64,000 nt of DNA from Symbiodinium natans (lineage: Eukaryota; Sar; Dinophyceae; Suessiales; Symbiodiniaceae), in NCBI GenBank assembly GCA_905221605.1, contig CAJNDS010000500.1, positions 25,001 to 89,000 of the forward strand, written 5' to 3'. The number at the start of each line of letters is the position of its first letter. Position 1 is the stretch's first letter. Below are positions 54,139 to 64,000 of the stretch, piece by piece. The notes beneath the pieces are model-generated. The model saw only the letters and a program-made list of their open reading frames with translations, was not told the DNA's origin and searched no databases. A program made the position numbers and the translations under genes.

Positions 54139-55136
54139 TCACGGAGCTTGCCCCATCTGCTGAAAGATTCGCTGCAAGCGTGTGAGCTTCTCCTGGTGAA
54201 GCTTCGCGCCAATGACCTCGTCATACCTGTGCTGAGCTTGATAGGCCCAGAAAACTGAGCTTTCTATTGGGCGTATACATTAGGGCTCTACTCTACAGGG
54301 ATAGGGGCCCCTTGAACTCCATGAAAAGTTACTTTTCACACATCAACTTCAAGATGCTTCCTCTGCCACTCCAGCAGCCTGCGGTCGTAATCACCGGGCC
54401 GGGGCCCAAGGATCTCGATCTCCTTGCTTAGGGACTGCTGAACGGCCTCCTGGGTCCTCTGCAAGTCGGCCACGCAAAGCTCCGAAACACGGGACTTGCA
54501 ACTCTGAAGGCACTGGGTGAACTCCTGGCCCCTGGTTTCGGAGGCCTCTTGCAGCTCTTGGAATCGCCTGGGCCACGCGTCCTGCGGGTTGCAGTCGGAG
54601 AGCCGGCTGCAGCAGCGCTTCTCCTTCGCTGCCTTCGCTGCACCCCAGCGATTGGAGGCCTTGCATTGCTGGGTCTGCAAGTTGAAGTCTCCACAGCCAC
54701 AGCTGTCCAACAACTTCGAGTTGGACCTCCCCGTGGCCAAGCCTTTGGCAACCACCCACTCAGACGCGGCCCTCTGATAATCAGCGAAGGCGTTGGAGCA
54801 GGTGCTGGTCTTGCATGTCTCCTCAACCTTGAACTCATCGGGATACAAGCCCCGCTGATAGGGCGCGTAGTTGCACTCGGAGGCAAAGCCTATTTGAAAC
54901 AGAGGGTCGGTGCTCTGGCAGTCCCTGGCCCATGCGCAGCACGGCTTCACCTCGGTGCCCTCAACGCATCCGCCACCATATTGCCCTCCACAAGAACAGC
55001 ACGCGCCCCCCTGGCCACTGCACCGCTCCAAGCGCTGAGGGGGATCCTCTCCGCTGCGGTTGCCTCCCAACTCCATGCGCACGGCGCCCGCCGGAGCTGT
55101 CAGCGCCACCAGCACCACGAGGATCGCAGACGTCAT
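54139..55136 (-). CDS. Secreted protein with 20 cysteines, probably two exons
   Basis: The first ATG (55136) opens a signal peptide, MTSAILVVLVALTAPAGA, with a likely cut after AGA. The mature part carries 20 cysteines in pairs and CxC patterns: GGACCSCGGQYGGGCVEG, KPCCAWARDCQ, DSCGCGDF, EKRCCSRLSDC and QCLQSCKSRVSELC. The first frame stops at 54336 after KHLEVDV. A second open stretch (about 54139-54258) reads VFWAYQAQHRYDEVIGAK and then LTRLQRIFQQMGQAP to TGA. A GT donor at 54339 and an AG acceptor after AATAGAAAG join it in phase, removing an intron of roughly 80 bp with no telomere-type repeats. Another frame here (53952-54224) ends in a hydrophobic stretch, GVLVFLGLLVALFAL. Not recognised as a known family; likely extracellular and disulphide-rich. 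Confidence 0.72.
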
Positions 55137-56950
55137 GGCTTTCACAAACAACCAACCCGGGATTTCTTGTAGGCTTCAGAGTAAGAAGCTGGCGAGCGGA
55201 AGCCGCGATGCAATCGGACGTCAAATGTGAGAAAGCCCCGGTTCTCACGGCTTTTGAGGGGTTCCCAGGGCACTCGAGAGGGGCTCAGAGATGCTTCGAG
55301 GGATCCAGGGTTTGTCTTTGGGGGGTGGGGGGGGGGTCGCCTAGACCCTAAGAGGACTTTTTTTGTGGGGCCATGGGATGCCATAGCAAAACTCGGAGGA
55401 GAGATGAGGCCACGCAGGAAACCAAGACCCCTCCCGGCTCTTTTTTGTCACCACCTGGGGGATTGCGTCTTCTTGTTTAGGGGTTCAGGGTTTAGGGTTT
55501 AGGGTTTGGGGTTTAGGGTTGAGGGTTCAGGGTTCAGGGTTTAGGGTTTAGGGTTTAGGGTTCAGGGTTTAGGGTTTGGAGTTTGGGGTTGTTCGAGAGG
55601 TGGGGCCTAGGGATGACGTCTCCCCAAACGCTTCCTTTTTGGGCCTCTGTTGAGAAGTCTCCTTAGCTCAAGACTCTGACTCTCTAAAAAGCCCATCGAA
55701 GGAAGTCGTCCCAAGTTAGGCTGTTCAGGCCTCTAAGCCCCTTGCTTAAGCCCCCAGAAGAATGCTTCGGTCGTCGGCGCTCTCGGCTGCTTGCCCAAGG
55801 TGCGGGCAGCTGGCCCCCGGCAACGCAGAGAGGCGGGGAGGAGGAGCTGACTCTGAGAACGGCTGGGGCGGAAAGGGTAGCTACCTGGTCTCCCCTCAAA
55901 TGGGGAGCCCTTATGTACCCCGTGCATACCCGATGAAACCCAAGGGCCCATAGCTTCAGAAAGAAGGCAAGGGCCCAGATCCAGGGATCATGCTTCCCTT
56001 GCGGGTTTAGGGGCCGAGGGGGCCTTCAGGCTCTAGAGGTTTAGGGGCTTAGAGGGCTCCCAAAATGTGTCAAGCTATATGAGTCACTACCCCAGTTGTC
56101 GCGCCCCGCGGCGGCCCCTGCCATTTTCTTGAACCCTACGTCTCTCCCCCCCCCACTACCAGAAGTGAGGCCTCGTCTCTTTTTTTGCTGTCGGTTCAAG
56201 AAATCCTGGGGATGAGCGGAACACTCACCCTCGCCAGGCATGCTGCCTGTCAGTTCTGAAAGCTTGGGGCGCAGGAACTAGCTGCGTCGCCCTATTAGGC
56301 CCTATGACCCTAAATGGCGTAAATACCCCTTTTAAACTATGAGGCCCTAAATAGCGCATAAACCCCTTTAAACCCAAACCCTCAGTCTGAAGACCGTTTT
56401 TTGGACTCCCAAATGTCTGATCATGACAGGCAGCACGGGAAGCCCAGATGTTCGGGCTGAGACAGTCTGATGTAGCCACAGTGCGGATCCCGCCTTTCCA
56501 CCGCAACCTCCGCCTACTGAAACACCTTTCCTGGCGGCGCATACTTTGGGAAGCTCAACTCGTCATATCTTGTACGACATGCATCTGTGGAAACACCCTA
56601 AACCCCTGTAGCCCCTGTAACCCGAAACCCCTGGAACCTCTAGCGCCAACCAGGAATGGCTGCCTCAACTCGTTGCGGGCCGAGGATTCGTCACTATGCC
56701 ACCGCTGTCCTGGCAATTCAGCTTGCTGGCGCTGGAGAGGTTAATGGTTTCGGGTTTCGGGTTCAGGGTTTACGGGGTGTTCTGTCTGTGAGGATTAGGG
56801 AAAGGTTTAGGCCTTTAGGGTTAGGGTTTAGGGGTTAGAGTTTAGGGTTTAGGGTTTAAGGTTTAGGGTTTAGGGTTTAGGGTTCAGGCTTCAGGGTTTA
56901 GGGTTTAGGGTTTTGAATTTTGGGTTCCATGCCTGCACACAGCGCTGCGC
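55137..56950. other. Intergenic region, no gene assigned
   Basis: It holds a TTTAGGG array with GGGTTCA variants (55478-55590) and unique DNA. Open frames on both strands around 55.7-56.7 kb showed no motif or consistent splice sites. Confidence 0.5.
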
Positions 56951-59900
56951 TTAGCTGGGGAAGTCGTCATCGCCGAAGACCATCTCGTCATCATCATCAC
57001 CGTCGTCCTCGCCAGCAGCAAGGGCTGGTAGTTCTTTAGGGTTTCGGGTTTCGGGTTTCGGGTTGGGGGTTTAGGGTGTAGGGTTTAGGGCTTAGGGGCC
57101 TTAAACCCTACACCTTAAACCTTGGAGGTTAAGAGCTTTGTTGTTTGGGCGATTTGCTTAAGGGCTTTCAGGTTGAGAGAGGCGGTTGGCAAGGAATCGG
57201 CTTTTGGAGGTTTGTAGGGCCCACCGGGTTGTGGGGTTCGGGGTTCAGGGTTTACGGTTTGGGGTTTAGGGCTTGGGGCTTAGGGGTTTATGGGTTTACG
57301 GACTGAAGGGTTTCAGGGTTTAAGGGTTTGGAGGCTTCGGGGTGTAAGGGTTGAGGCCCCAAGAACCCACACCCCTAAAACTCCCTCCCCATTCCTGCCT
57401 GAGCAGACTTAAGGCTTTGGGGCATAAGTGCTTAGGGTTTTGGGTTAGTTCGGGGGTTTTGGGGGTTTAGGGTTTAGGCCTTGGGGGTTCTCTGCTACTC
57501 GGCCGGGCCTTCTAAAATGTGCAATTGTCTTAATTGCCAGATTCGAAGATGTCTTATGGGAGGGGCTTTTCGAAATAGGCCCTTCATCGATGGCCTAGAG
57601 AAGAAGCCCTAAACCCTAAACCCTAAACCCTACCCCAAACCCTAAACCCTAAACCCTAAACCCACACACACCCTAGACCATTAAACCCTCGACCCCGGAG
57701 CCGAACCTCGCCTCGGGGAAGAGGCCCTTCTTGCGGAGGAAGTTGTTGGCCTTGACGCGCACCCTAAACCCCAAACCCCAAACCCTCAACCCTCAACCCT
57801 AAACCCTAAACCCTGAACCCTAAACCCTGAACCCTAAACCCCCGCCCGCAAAAAACAGGCCTCCCAACACCCTCAGTATTTTGGGTAGTTGGTCCATCTG
57901 GCACTTGGCTGAAGGTTTGGGGAACCCCCCTCAACCCCCCACCAAACCCCTGTAGCCCTAAACCCCTGAAACCCTAAACCCCTGAAACCCTAAACCCGAA
58001 ACCCTAAACCCTAAACCCCTGTGACCCGAAACCCTAAACCCCTGCAACCCTGTAACCCTAAACCCTAAACCCGAAACCCTAAACCCCTGTAACCCTGTAA
58101 CCCTAAATCCTAAACCCCAAACCCGAAACCCTAAAAATAGCTTGTGCATGGAGTTGCGAGACGCTCCTCGCCTCAAGGATCAGACCTTCCCTGATCTTCA
58201 GCGGGAAGATGCCCTTGTCCTGCCGGGTTTTAGGGTTTAGGGCTAGAGGGTTTCTAGGGCTAGAGGGTTTGAGGCTTTAGGGTTTAGGGCCAGAGCGTTT
58301 GAGGGTTTAGGTTTACGGCTAGAGGGTTTGAGGGTTTCGGGTTTAGGGCCCTTGAGGGTTTTAGGGCCTTTAAGGGCTTCAGGGTGTAACGTCCGGGGCT
58401 TCGGAGCCCTGAGCCCTGCAACCCTCCAACCCTCCGGGGCTCTCCAACCCCTGCAACCCTGAGCCTCCTTAGGGTTTAGGGTTTAGGGTTTAGGGTTTAG
58501 GGTTTGGGGTTTAGGGTTTGGGGTTTAGGGTTTAGGGTTTAAGGTTTCGGGTTTGGGGCTTAGCGTTTAGGGTTTAGGGTTAGCACATGCTAAAGGGCGC
58601 TTGGCCGGTCCGCATTGGTGGCGATGGCTCCAGTGGAGTAGCCCTGCCGCAGCTTGCTTGGTGGGGCGTTAGGTGCGTCAGGGTTTAGGCTTTAGGGGTT
58701 TGGGGTTTCGGGTTTAGGGTTCGCAACAGGGTTTAGGGTTTAGGGCTTAGGGTTCTTTTTGAAATGCAATGACTCCCTTCCTCCGAGCAAGTCCGCCCAT
58801 ACAAGGGCACGCACTGTCGGCCCACCCCCCGCAGAGCTGGGCCAAAGAAATGCGCGCGAAGACTTCGACCATCTTCCAGATCGCAGAAGTCGCCCATCAG
58901 CTAGCAGAGCTGGGCCAAAGACATGCGCGCGAAGACCTTGTAGCGCACGCAGAAGAGCAGTTCCACGGAGCTCGTAGAAGTCGTCCACCAGCTAGCGCAT
59001 GTAGCAGGGCATCTCCACGAAGACCTTCTGGCTCGACGAACATCTTGACATTGAAGAGCTCGGCGACCATCTTGTAGGGCACGAAGTAGGGCAGCTCCAC
59101 GAAGAACACCAGCTCGTTGTAGTCGTCCATCCGAAAGCGCATGTAGTAGGGTATCTCCGCGAAGATCTTCTGCTCCACGAACATCCTAACATGGATGAGC
59201 ACAGCGACCATCTTGTAGTGCACGTAGAACAGCAGCTCCACGAAGAAGATCTTCTGCTCGACAAACATCTTGACATTGATGAGCACGGCGACGGTTTAGG
59301 GTTTAGGGTTTAGGGTTTAGGGTTTAGGGTTTAGGGTTTAGGGTTTAGGGTTTAGGGTTTAGGGTTTAGGGTTTAGGGTTTAGGGTTTAGGGTTTAGGGG
59401 TTTAGGGTTTAGGACTGCACGAAGTAGCTTATATCCTCTGGGGCGGGGGGCGGGAGCTTAGGGTTTTAGGGAGGGCTTGGCACTGTGACCTTTTGTCGCA
59501 CCCAGCTCTCGCCCCTAAGGAACTGCAACAAAAATTAAGCTTAGGGTGTTCGGGTTTGGGGCATAGGTTTGGGAGTTTGTGGTTTTGCGGTCATGCACCC
59601 TCCTATTGGTCGACCTAAAACCCCGAGCCTAAGCGAGGACTCCTCGGACCCTCTGGCATACCTGCAGCCTTCAGAGAAGGGGAGAGATTCCATTCTTTGA
59701 GGTTTCCCGGAAGCTTAACGGGGCCGTATCTTGGTGAAAGATGGGCCCAAAAAGATGAAGCTGGCCCGGCCTTGCCCTTGCTAATCATCTTGTATCCGGG
59801 CTGGGTGCTCAGGACCTTCTCCAGCCACTCCTGTCCGTGCAAGGGTTGCTTGGGGTGTAGGACTTGAGGGTTCATGAGTAGGCTACAAACAGGCAAGGTA

Positions 59901-62900
59901 CGCATGGGGGTTACAACCACCCCTGTGTAAGGCCTAGGGGTAAGGCCTACCCATGAACATTGAAATAGTGGCCCCAAACCATGAACGCCAATGAACTGGC
60001 TACAGTGTGTAGGCTTGAGGACTTGGGATTGAGGTGGGCTCATGAGAGCTCCGAGCTTGCCATCCTCGCTGAAAGCACGACTGGGAGAAGCGATATTCAC
60101 CGGCATAACCCCCCTAACCCTAAACCCCAAACCCTAAACCCAAAAGAATAAGCTCCAAGCGGGCCGAAACCCTAAAAATAAGACACCGCAGGCCTAAAGC
60201 CGTACCTGCGGGGTCCTTCTTTCCCTGAAACCCTAAACCCCAAACCCCAAGCAACCTCGAGTCTCAACCCTGCAACGCCCAAAGCCCTGGAACCTGTGGA
60301 AACGAAAGGGTTTGGGCTCTAAGGCGGGCTTTCAGGGCTACGCAAGATGAGGTCCATTAGAAAATTCGCTGCACCCTAAACCCTAAACCCCAAACCCTAA
60401 ACCCCTAAACCCTAAACCCCTAAACCCCTAAACCTCTAAACCCCTAAACCCCTAAACCCCTAAACCTCTAAACCCCTAAACCCCTAAACCCCTAAACCCC
60501 TAAACCCCTAAACCCCTGAACCCTACACCCTAGACCCTAAAACCTACTCCCTACAACCCCCATCCCCTCCCACAGGTGGCCTCGCAGACAAGCTCCGCCT
60601 GCTTCTCCTCCGGAACGTAGGCCAGCACTGCCAGCTGCTCTGCGCCCGCAGAGAAGACCTAAAGAGGGCCGAGGTGGGTGGGTTTTAGCGGGATTTATAA
60701 AGGGGTCTTTAGAAGGCTCTTTCGGAGTTTTTTGCCGGTTTTAAAGGGCTTTTTTTTAGAAGGTTGTTGGAGGGCTTTTCCGGGGTCTTGAGGGCTCATT
60801 TCTAGGGTGTATGCAGGGCGTTCATAGGGTTGATATAGGGTGCTTTATAGGGTTTGCATAAGCCTTTTTATGGGGTATGTAGGGTTTATATAGGCTTTTT
60901 CTTGTAGGGTTTATGGGGTTTGTGGGGTTTACAGGGTTTGTAGGGTTTGTAGGTTTGCGGGGTTTATGCGGCTTACAGGGTTTAGGGACTTGCAATTAGA
61001 CCAAGACTAGAAGCTGTCTAAGATCAACCCTACAGGGCTTTAGGGGGGCTTCAGGTTAAGAGAGTGAACCACCATGAGTTGGCCAGCACAAGTCCCACGA
61101 CCCTAGGCCTTCGGGATTTCGGGATTTCTGAGTTTAGGGGGTTGGGGTTTATTAAACCCTAAACCCCAAACCCTAAACCCTAAACCCTAAACCCGAAACC
61201 CTAAACCCTAAACCCTAGGGCTCCAGTGTGAACTCGGGACGTCTCTCAGCTGCGGGCCATCTTGCCGATGTGTCCGGAGCCACCTGCGAGGCGTCTCAGC
61301 GCCACCACGACCCAAGGGCCACAAAGCCAAACGCGCGAACGCTAAGCGCCCTTTAGGGTTTAGGGTTTAGGGTTTGGGTTTAGGGTTTAGGGTTTAGGGT
61401 GTAGGGTTTAGGGACATATGAACCCTTAAACACCCCCAGAAGCCATCGACCGCTATCATTCAAACCAAGCCCGTCCTGGCGGCAAAGCCCTTCCCCTAGC
61501 CCAAAACCTAAACCCTAAATAACCCTAAACCCTAAATAACCCTAAACTCTAAATAACCCGAACCCCTAAACCCTAAACCCTAAACCCTGAACCCTACAAC
61601 ATGATGGGTCCGAGTGGGGGGCCTTTTCGCTCCTCCTCGCTGGGGTCGCTCTTGGCATTCATGGCCTGGCACCCAAGGGGGGTTTCGGGTTTAGGGTTTC
61701 GGGTTTAGGGTTTAGGGTTTAGGGTTTAGGGAAGTTTAGGGTTTGGGTTTAGGAAAGTTTAGGGTTTGGGGTTTAGGGTTTAGGGGTTAGGGTTTAGTTA
61801 AGGTTTAGGGTTTAGGGTTTAGGGTTCTTCTTGGAGGGGAGGGGTAGTGTTTAGGGCTCAGCGGTTTTTGGATGGGTAAGAGCCGAAACAAACGGGAGCA
61901 GAAGCTCCGGGGGTTCAACATGAAAACGTGTCGCGTTGCTCAGGTTCACGCTTAGAAGCTTCCACCAAGAGAACTGCCCAGAAGACCTGATTCCAGGCCA
62001 GCTCAGGCCCAGGAGGATACATGCCAGGCCTCAACAACCCCTCTCAAAAATTCCCCGTAAGCCGACCCTTCTTTTTGAGTTCCTTACCCTTTAAACCCCC
62101 TAAACCCTAAACCACTTAGAACCCCGTAAACCATAAACTGATTCAGTACCCTTTAAACACCCCAAACCCTTTAAACCTAAACCGCTTAGAACCCCAAGTG
62201 CGCGGAGCGCAAGAGCTGCCTCAACGCACTTCGTCAGCAAGTCGATGTCGCCCTGCACTCCAGGCGCGCGGAGCGGGACTTAGTATAGGGGCCCTACTAA
62301 CTGAAAAAGGGTTTTGAGGGTCATTATGGTATACTTCTATGGGGACCATAAGTGAGTACTATAAGGAATTCTTCCGACTCCTGTAGTAGGGTCTTGGGGC
62401 GCTTTTCCGAGAGATCGGGCCCTGGGGTTGAAGGTCTAAGGCCTCTCTCGCGGACATGGAGAGATTCGGATAGATCAAAGTGGCGTGTTCAGACGGCGAG
62501 AGAGATAGAGAGAGAGAGAGAGCGCGAGAGCGAGAGCGAGAGCGAGAGCGAGAGCGAGAGCGAGAGCGAGAGCGAGCTACGAGCACCCCAAGCCACAAAC
62601 GGACAAAGACCTCAAGCCGTGAGGCCCTCTACGCCAAAAAGCCTAAACCCCACCTCGCAACAGAGGGCTGCTCTACCAGTGCCCAGCCTCGGGCTCGTCC
62701 ACCGAGGTGCAGAAGAACCTTGTTTCAGGGTTTAAGGAGGGGAGGGGGGAAAGGGGTTGCGGTTTGGGATTTTAAGGTTTCGGGTTTAGGTATGTTTAGG
62801 GCACAGGGCTTGGGGTTTCGAGTTTATGGGGTTTAGGGTTCGGGGCTCAAGGGTGCCGGTTGCAAAGGTCGTCAGCCTGGGAAAAGGAGCTCTAGAAGTA

Positions 62901-63778
62901 GACAACTCGATGATTCCATCCCTCTGTGCTCTTCCGACCACGCTTTCTCCGTTGAAACGACTCAAACGTCAGCTAAGCCCTAAACCCTAAACCCTACACC
63001 CTAAACCCTAAACCCTACGTACACCCTACACCCTGAACCCTGAACCCTGAAGCCCTCAGCCCTTTACCCTATCGAGCCCCCGGCTGCAGACCACCCATGT
63101 CAGCTGCGCCCTCGATCTCGACGCCTCGCTTGCCACCCTCCTTGATGACCTGTCAGATCCAAGATATTGCGAGTACAAAAACAGGAGCAACTGCAGCAAA
63201 CCCACACCCCCTAAACCCTAAACCCTAAACCCTCTCGCGACCCTAAACCCTAAACTCTAAACCCTAAACCCTAAACGAGCTCCCTAACAGCCATGTAGGA
63301 TTTCGCGTTTAGGGTTTAGGAGTGGGGCACAGACCGGCCATCTGGCGCAAGTTCCGTACAAAACCGTTCCCGACCCAATATGACACGGAGTCTGTTGGGG
63401 AGGCAGGGCTGAGGAATTGAGGGATTGATGGATTCAGGGATTCAGGGACTAGGGTTTAGGGTTTTTCGATCATGAATCCCCAAACATTACCATGAATCCC
63501 TAGAATTCCTCTATCCCACACCATCACAGACTTCTGTTGTTGGATCTTTGGAACGATTGCGGCGCCAGAGGGTGAACACACTTAAAACGTAAGGCCGCGC
63601 GCACATGAAGAAGAAAGGCACAAAAACTAAACCCCTAAACCCCTAAACCCTAAACCCTGAACCCACCCTAAACCCTAAACCTTAAACCCCAAACCCTAAA
63701 CCCTAAACCCTAAACTCTAAACAAACAGAAAGCCACAGGGAGGCCTTCTTCAGCTTCTTTGCCTCAGACGGCGAGATG
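56951..63778 (-). CDS. Gene D: conserved-looking protein with acidic tail, at least 11 exons
   Basis: Exons in transcript order: 63734-63778 (ISPSEAKKLKKAS), 63085-63149 (VIKEGGKRGVEIEGAADMGG), 62220-62252 (GDIDLLTKCVE), 61623-61665 (AMNAKSDPSEEERK), 61258-61283 (GGSGHIGKM, only 26 nt), 60581-60658 (VFSAGAEQLAVLAYVPEEKQ; acceptor TTTAG|), about 59770-59830 (EWLEKVLSTQPGYKMISK), 58599-58643 (GYSTGAIATNADRPS), 58186-58219 (DKGIFPLKIRE), 57707-57763 (VRVKANNFLRKKGLFPEA; acceptor TTTAG|) and 56951-57024 (ALAAGEDDGDDDDEMVFGDD, then DFPS and TAA). Phases agree from 62252 to 59830 when GC donors are allowed. The exon order matches a protein I recall from dinoflagellate data, of unknown function; no search was possible. 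It has no signal peptide and is probably intracellular. The start was not found. Two junctions near the end are unresolved. Confidence 0.7.
57955..58135 (-). repeat. Degenerate CCCTAAA array with CCCCTG(A/T)AA units
   Basis: CCCTAAA units are mixed with CCTGAAACC, CCTGTAACC and CCGAAACC, lying directly left of the gene D exon at 58186-58219. Confidence 0.85.
58760..59287 (-). repeat. Tandem 22-residue coding-like repeat inside a gene D intron
   Basis: The minus strand is open from 59286 to 58897 and encodes imperfect repeats of about 22 residues such as FFVELLFYVHYKMVAVLI, FAEIPYYMRFRMDDYNELV and FFVELPYFVPYKMVAELFNV, then shifts frame and continues with VEMPCYMR. It looks like a decayed copy of a repetitive coding sequence. 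It lies between the gene D exons at 59.8 and 58.6 kb and ends at a TTTAGGG array. Confidence 0.5.
59293..59413 (+). repeat. TTTAGGG array in a gene D intron
   Basis: About 17 canonical units abutting the coding-like 22-residue repeat. Confidence 0.95.
60360..60535 (-). repeat. CCCTAAA and CCCCTAAA arrays
   Basis: Heptamers change to about 13 octamers CCCCTAAA (60400-60512), left of the gene D exon at 60581-60658. Confidence 0.95.
62508..62575 (+). repeat. GAGAGC hexamer / (GA)n microsatellite
   Basis: (GA)n changes into about nine GAGAGC units. The open frames on both strands (Ser-Glu and Ser-Arg dipeptides) are artefacts of the repeat. Confidence 0.95.
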
Positions 63779-64000
63779 CTGATCCCAACTATGGCCGTGT
63801 TAAGGGGGCTTTGAAGGGGATTTTTAGGGCTCATCCCAACAGTGGCCGTGCTGATTGTTGGGGGGGCTTCTCGGGCGATTTTGAGGCTTGGGGCTGGTCA
63901 CGTGCTGCAAAGTGCGGGTTTTGGAGGGTTCTCAAGGTTTGGGGTTTGGAGTTTGGCGCTTCTTAGGGGCTCTTGAGCTTTTTCGCGGCTTCGCGGTTCA

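Noticed and set aside
62352-62836. Ser-Glu and Arg-Glu repeat frames
   Set aside because: Translations of the GAGAGC microsatellite.

Overview
The window looks like nuclear DNA of a dinoflagellate. Evidence: dozens of interstitial arrays of the TTTAGGG telomere-type heptamer in both orientations; many very short GC-rich exons joined by GT-AG and frequent GC-AG introns; every convincing gene on the minus strand (a unidirectional cluster); and a relic of a Ty1/copia-type element of a kind I associate with dinoflagellates. A chromerid, green alga or plant also has TTTAGGG telomeres, so the assignment is an inference (about 0.7). No rRNA, tRNA, CRISPR array or bacterial signal was found. All exon models were read by eye; reading-phase agreement across junctions is the main test used.

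Layout. 1-9.7 kb: a secreted cysteine-rich gene (A) of about 14 micro-exons, starting at a signal-peptide ATG at 9736 and ending at 1209; three MITE-like elements lie near its 5' end. 9.8-16.3 kb: arrays, a G-tract, a 21-bp minisatellite, a larger tandem repeat and isolated exons. 16.3-23 kb: arrays plus a partial gene (E, 20.1-22.8 kb). 23.1-25.5 kb: a 50-bp minisatellite, a broken copia-type gag/protease relic and two paralogous terminal exons. 25.5-27.7 kb: array-poor repeats, a perfect 32-bp palindrome and a (GC)n tract. 27.7-30.3 kb: partial gene F. 31.9-46.8 kb: one very long gene (C), or two adjacent genes, with over 30 micro-exons; it begins with a clear signal peptide and has glycosyltransferase-like motifs. 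46.9-47.8 kb: two more exons. 48.7-49.9 kb: an intronless protein kinase. 50-54 kb: array-poor DNA with minisatellites. 54.1-55.1 kb: a secreted protein with 20 cysteines. 56.9-63.8 kb: gene D, a conserved-looking protein ending in an acidic tail, again split by telomere-type introns.

The unifying observation is that introns of genes A, C, D, E and F are largely built from telomere-type repeats. In transcript sense they tend to open with TTTAGGG arrays (often giving the donor, G|GTTTAGGG) and close with CCCTAAA arrays, so many introns could fold on themselves. Elsewhere the TTTAG of the heptamer is itself the acceptor. The intronless kinase, the cysteine-rich gene and the retroelement sit in stretches nearly free of arrays. 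Because exons are short and GC-rich, antisense readings of real exons look protein-like; I first read several on the plus strand and rejected them once minus-strand phases and motifs agreed.
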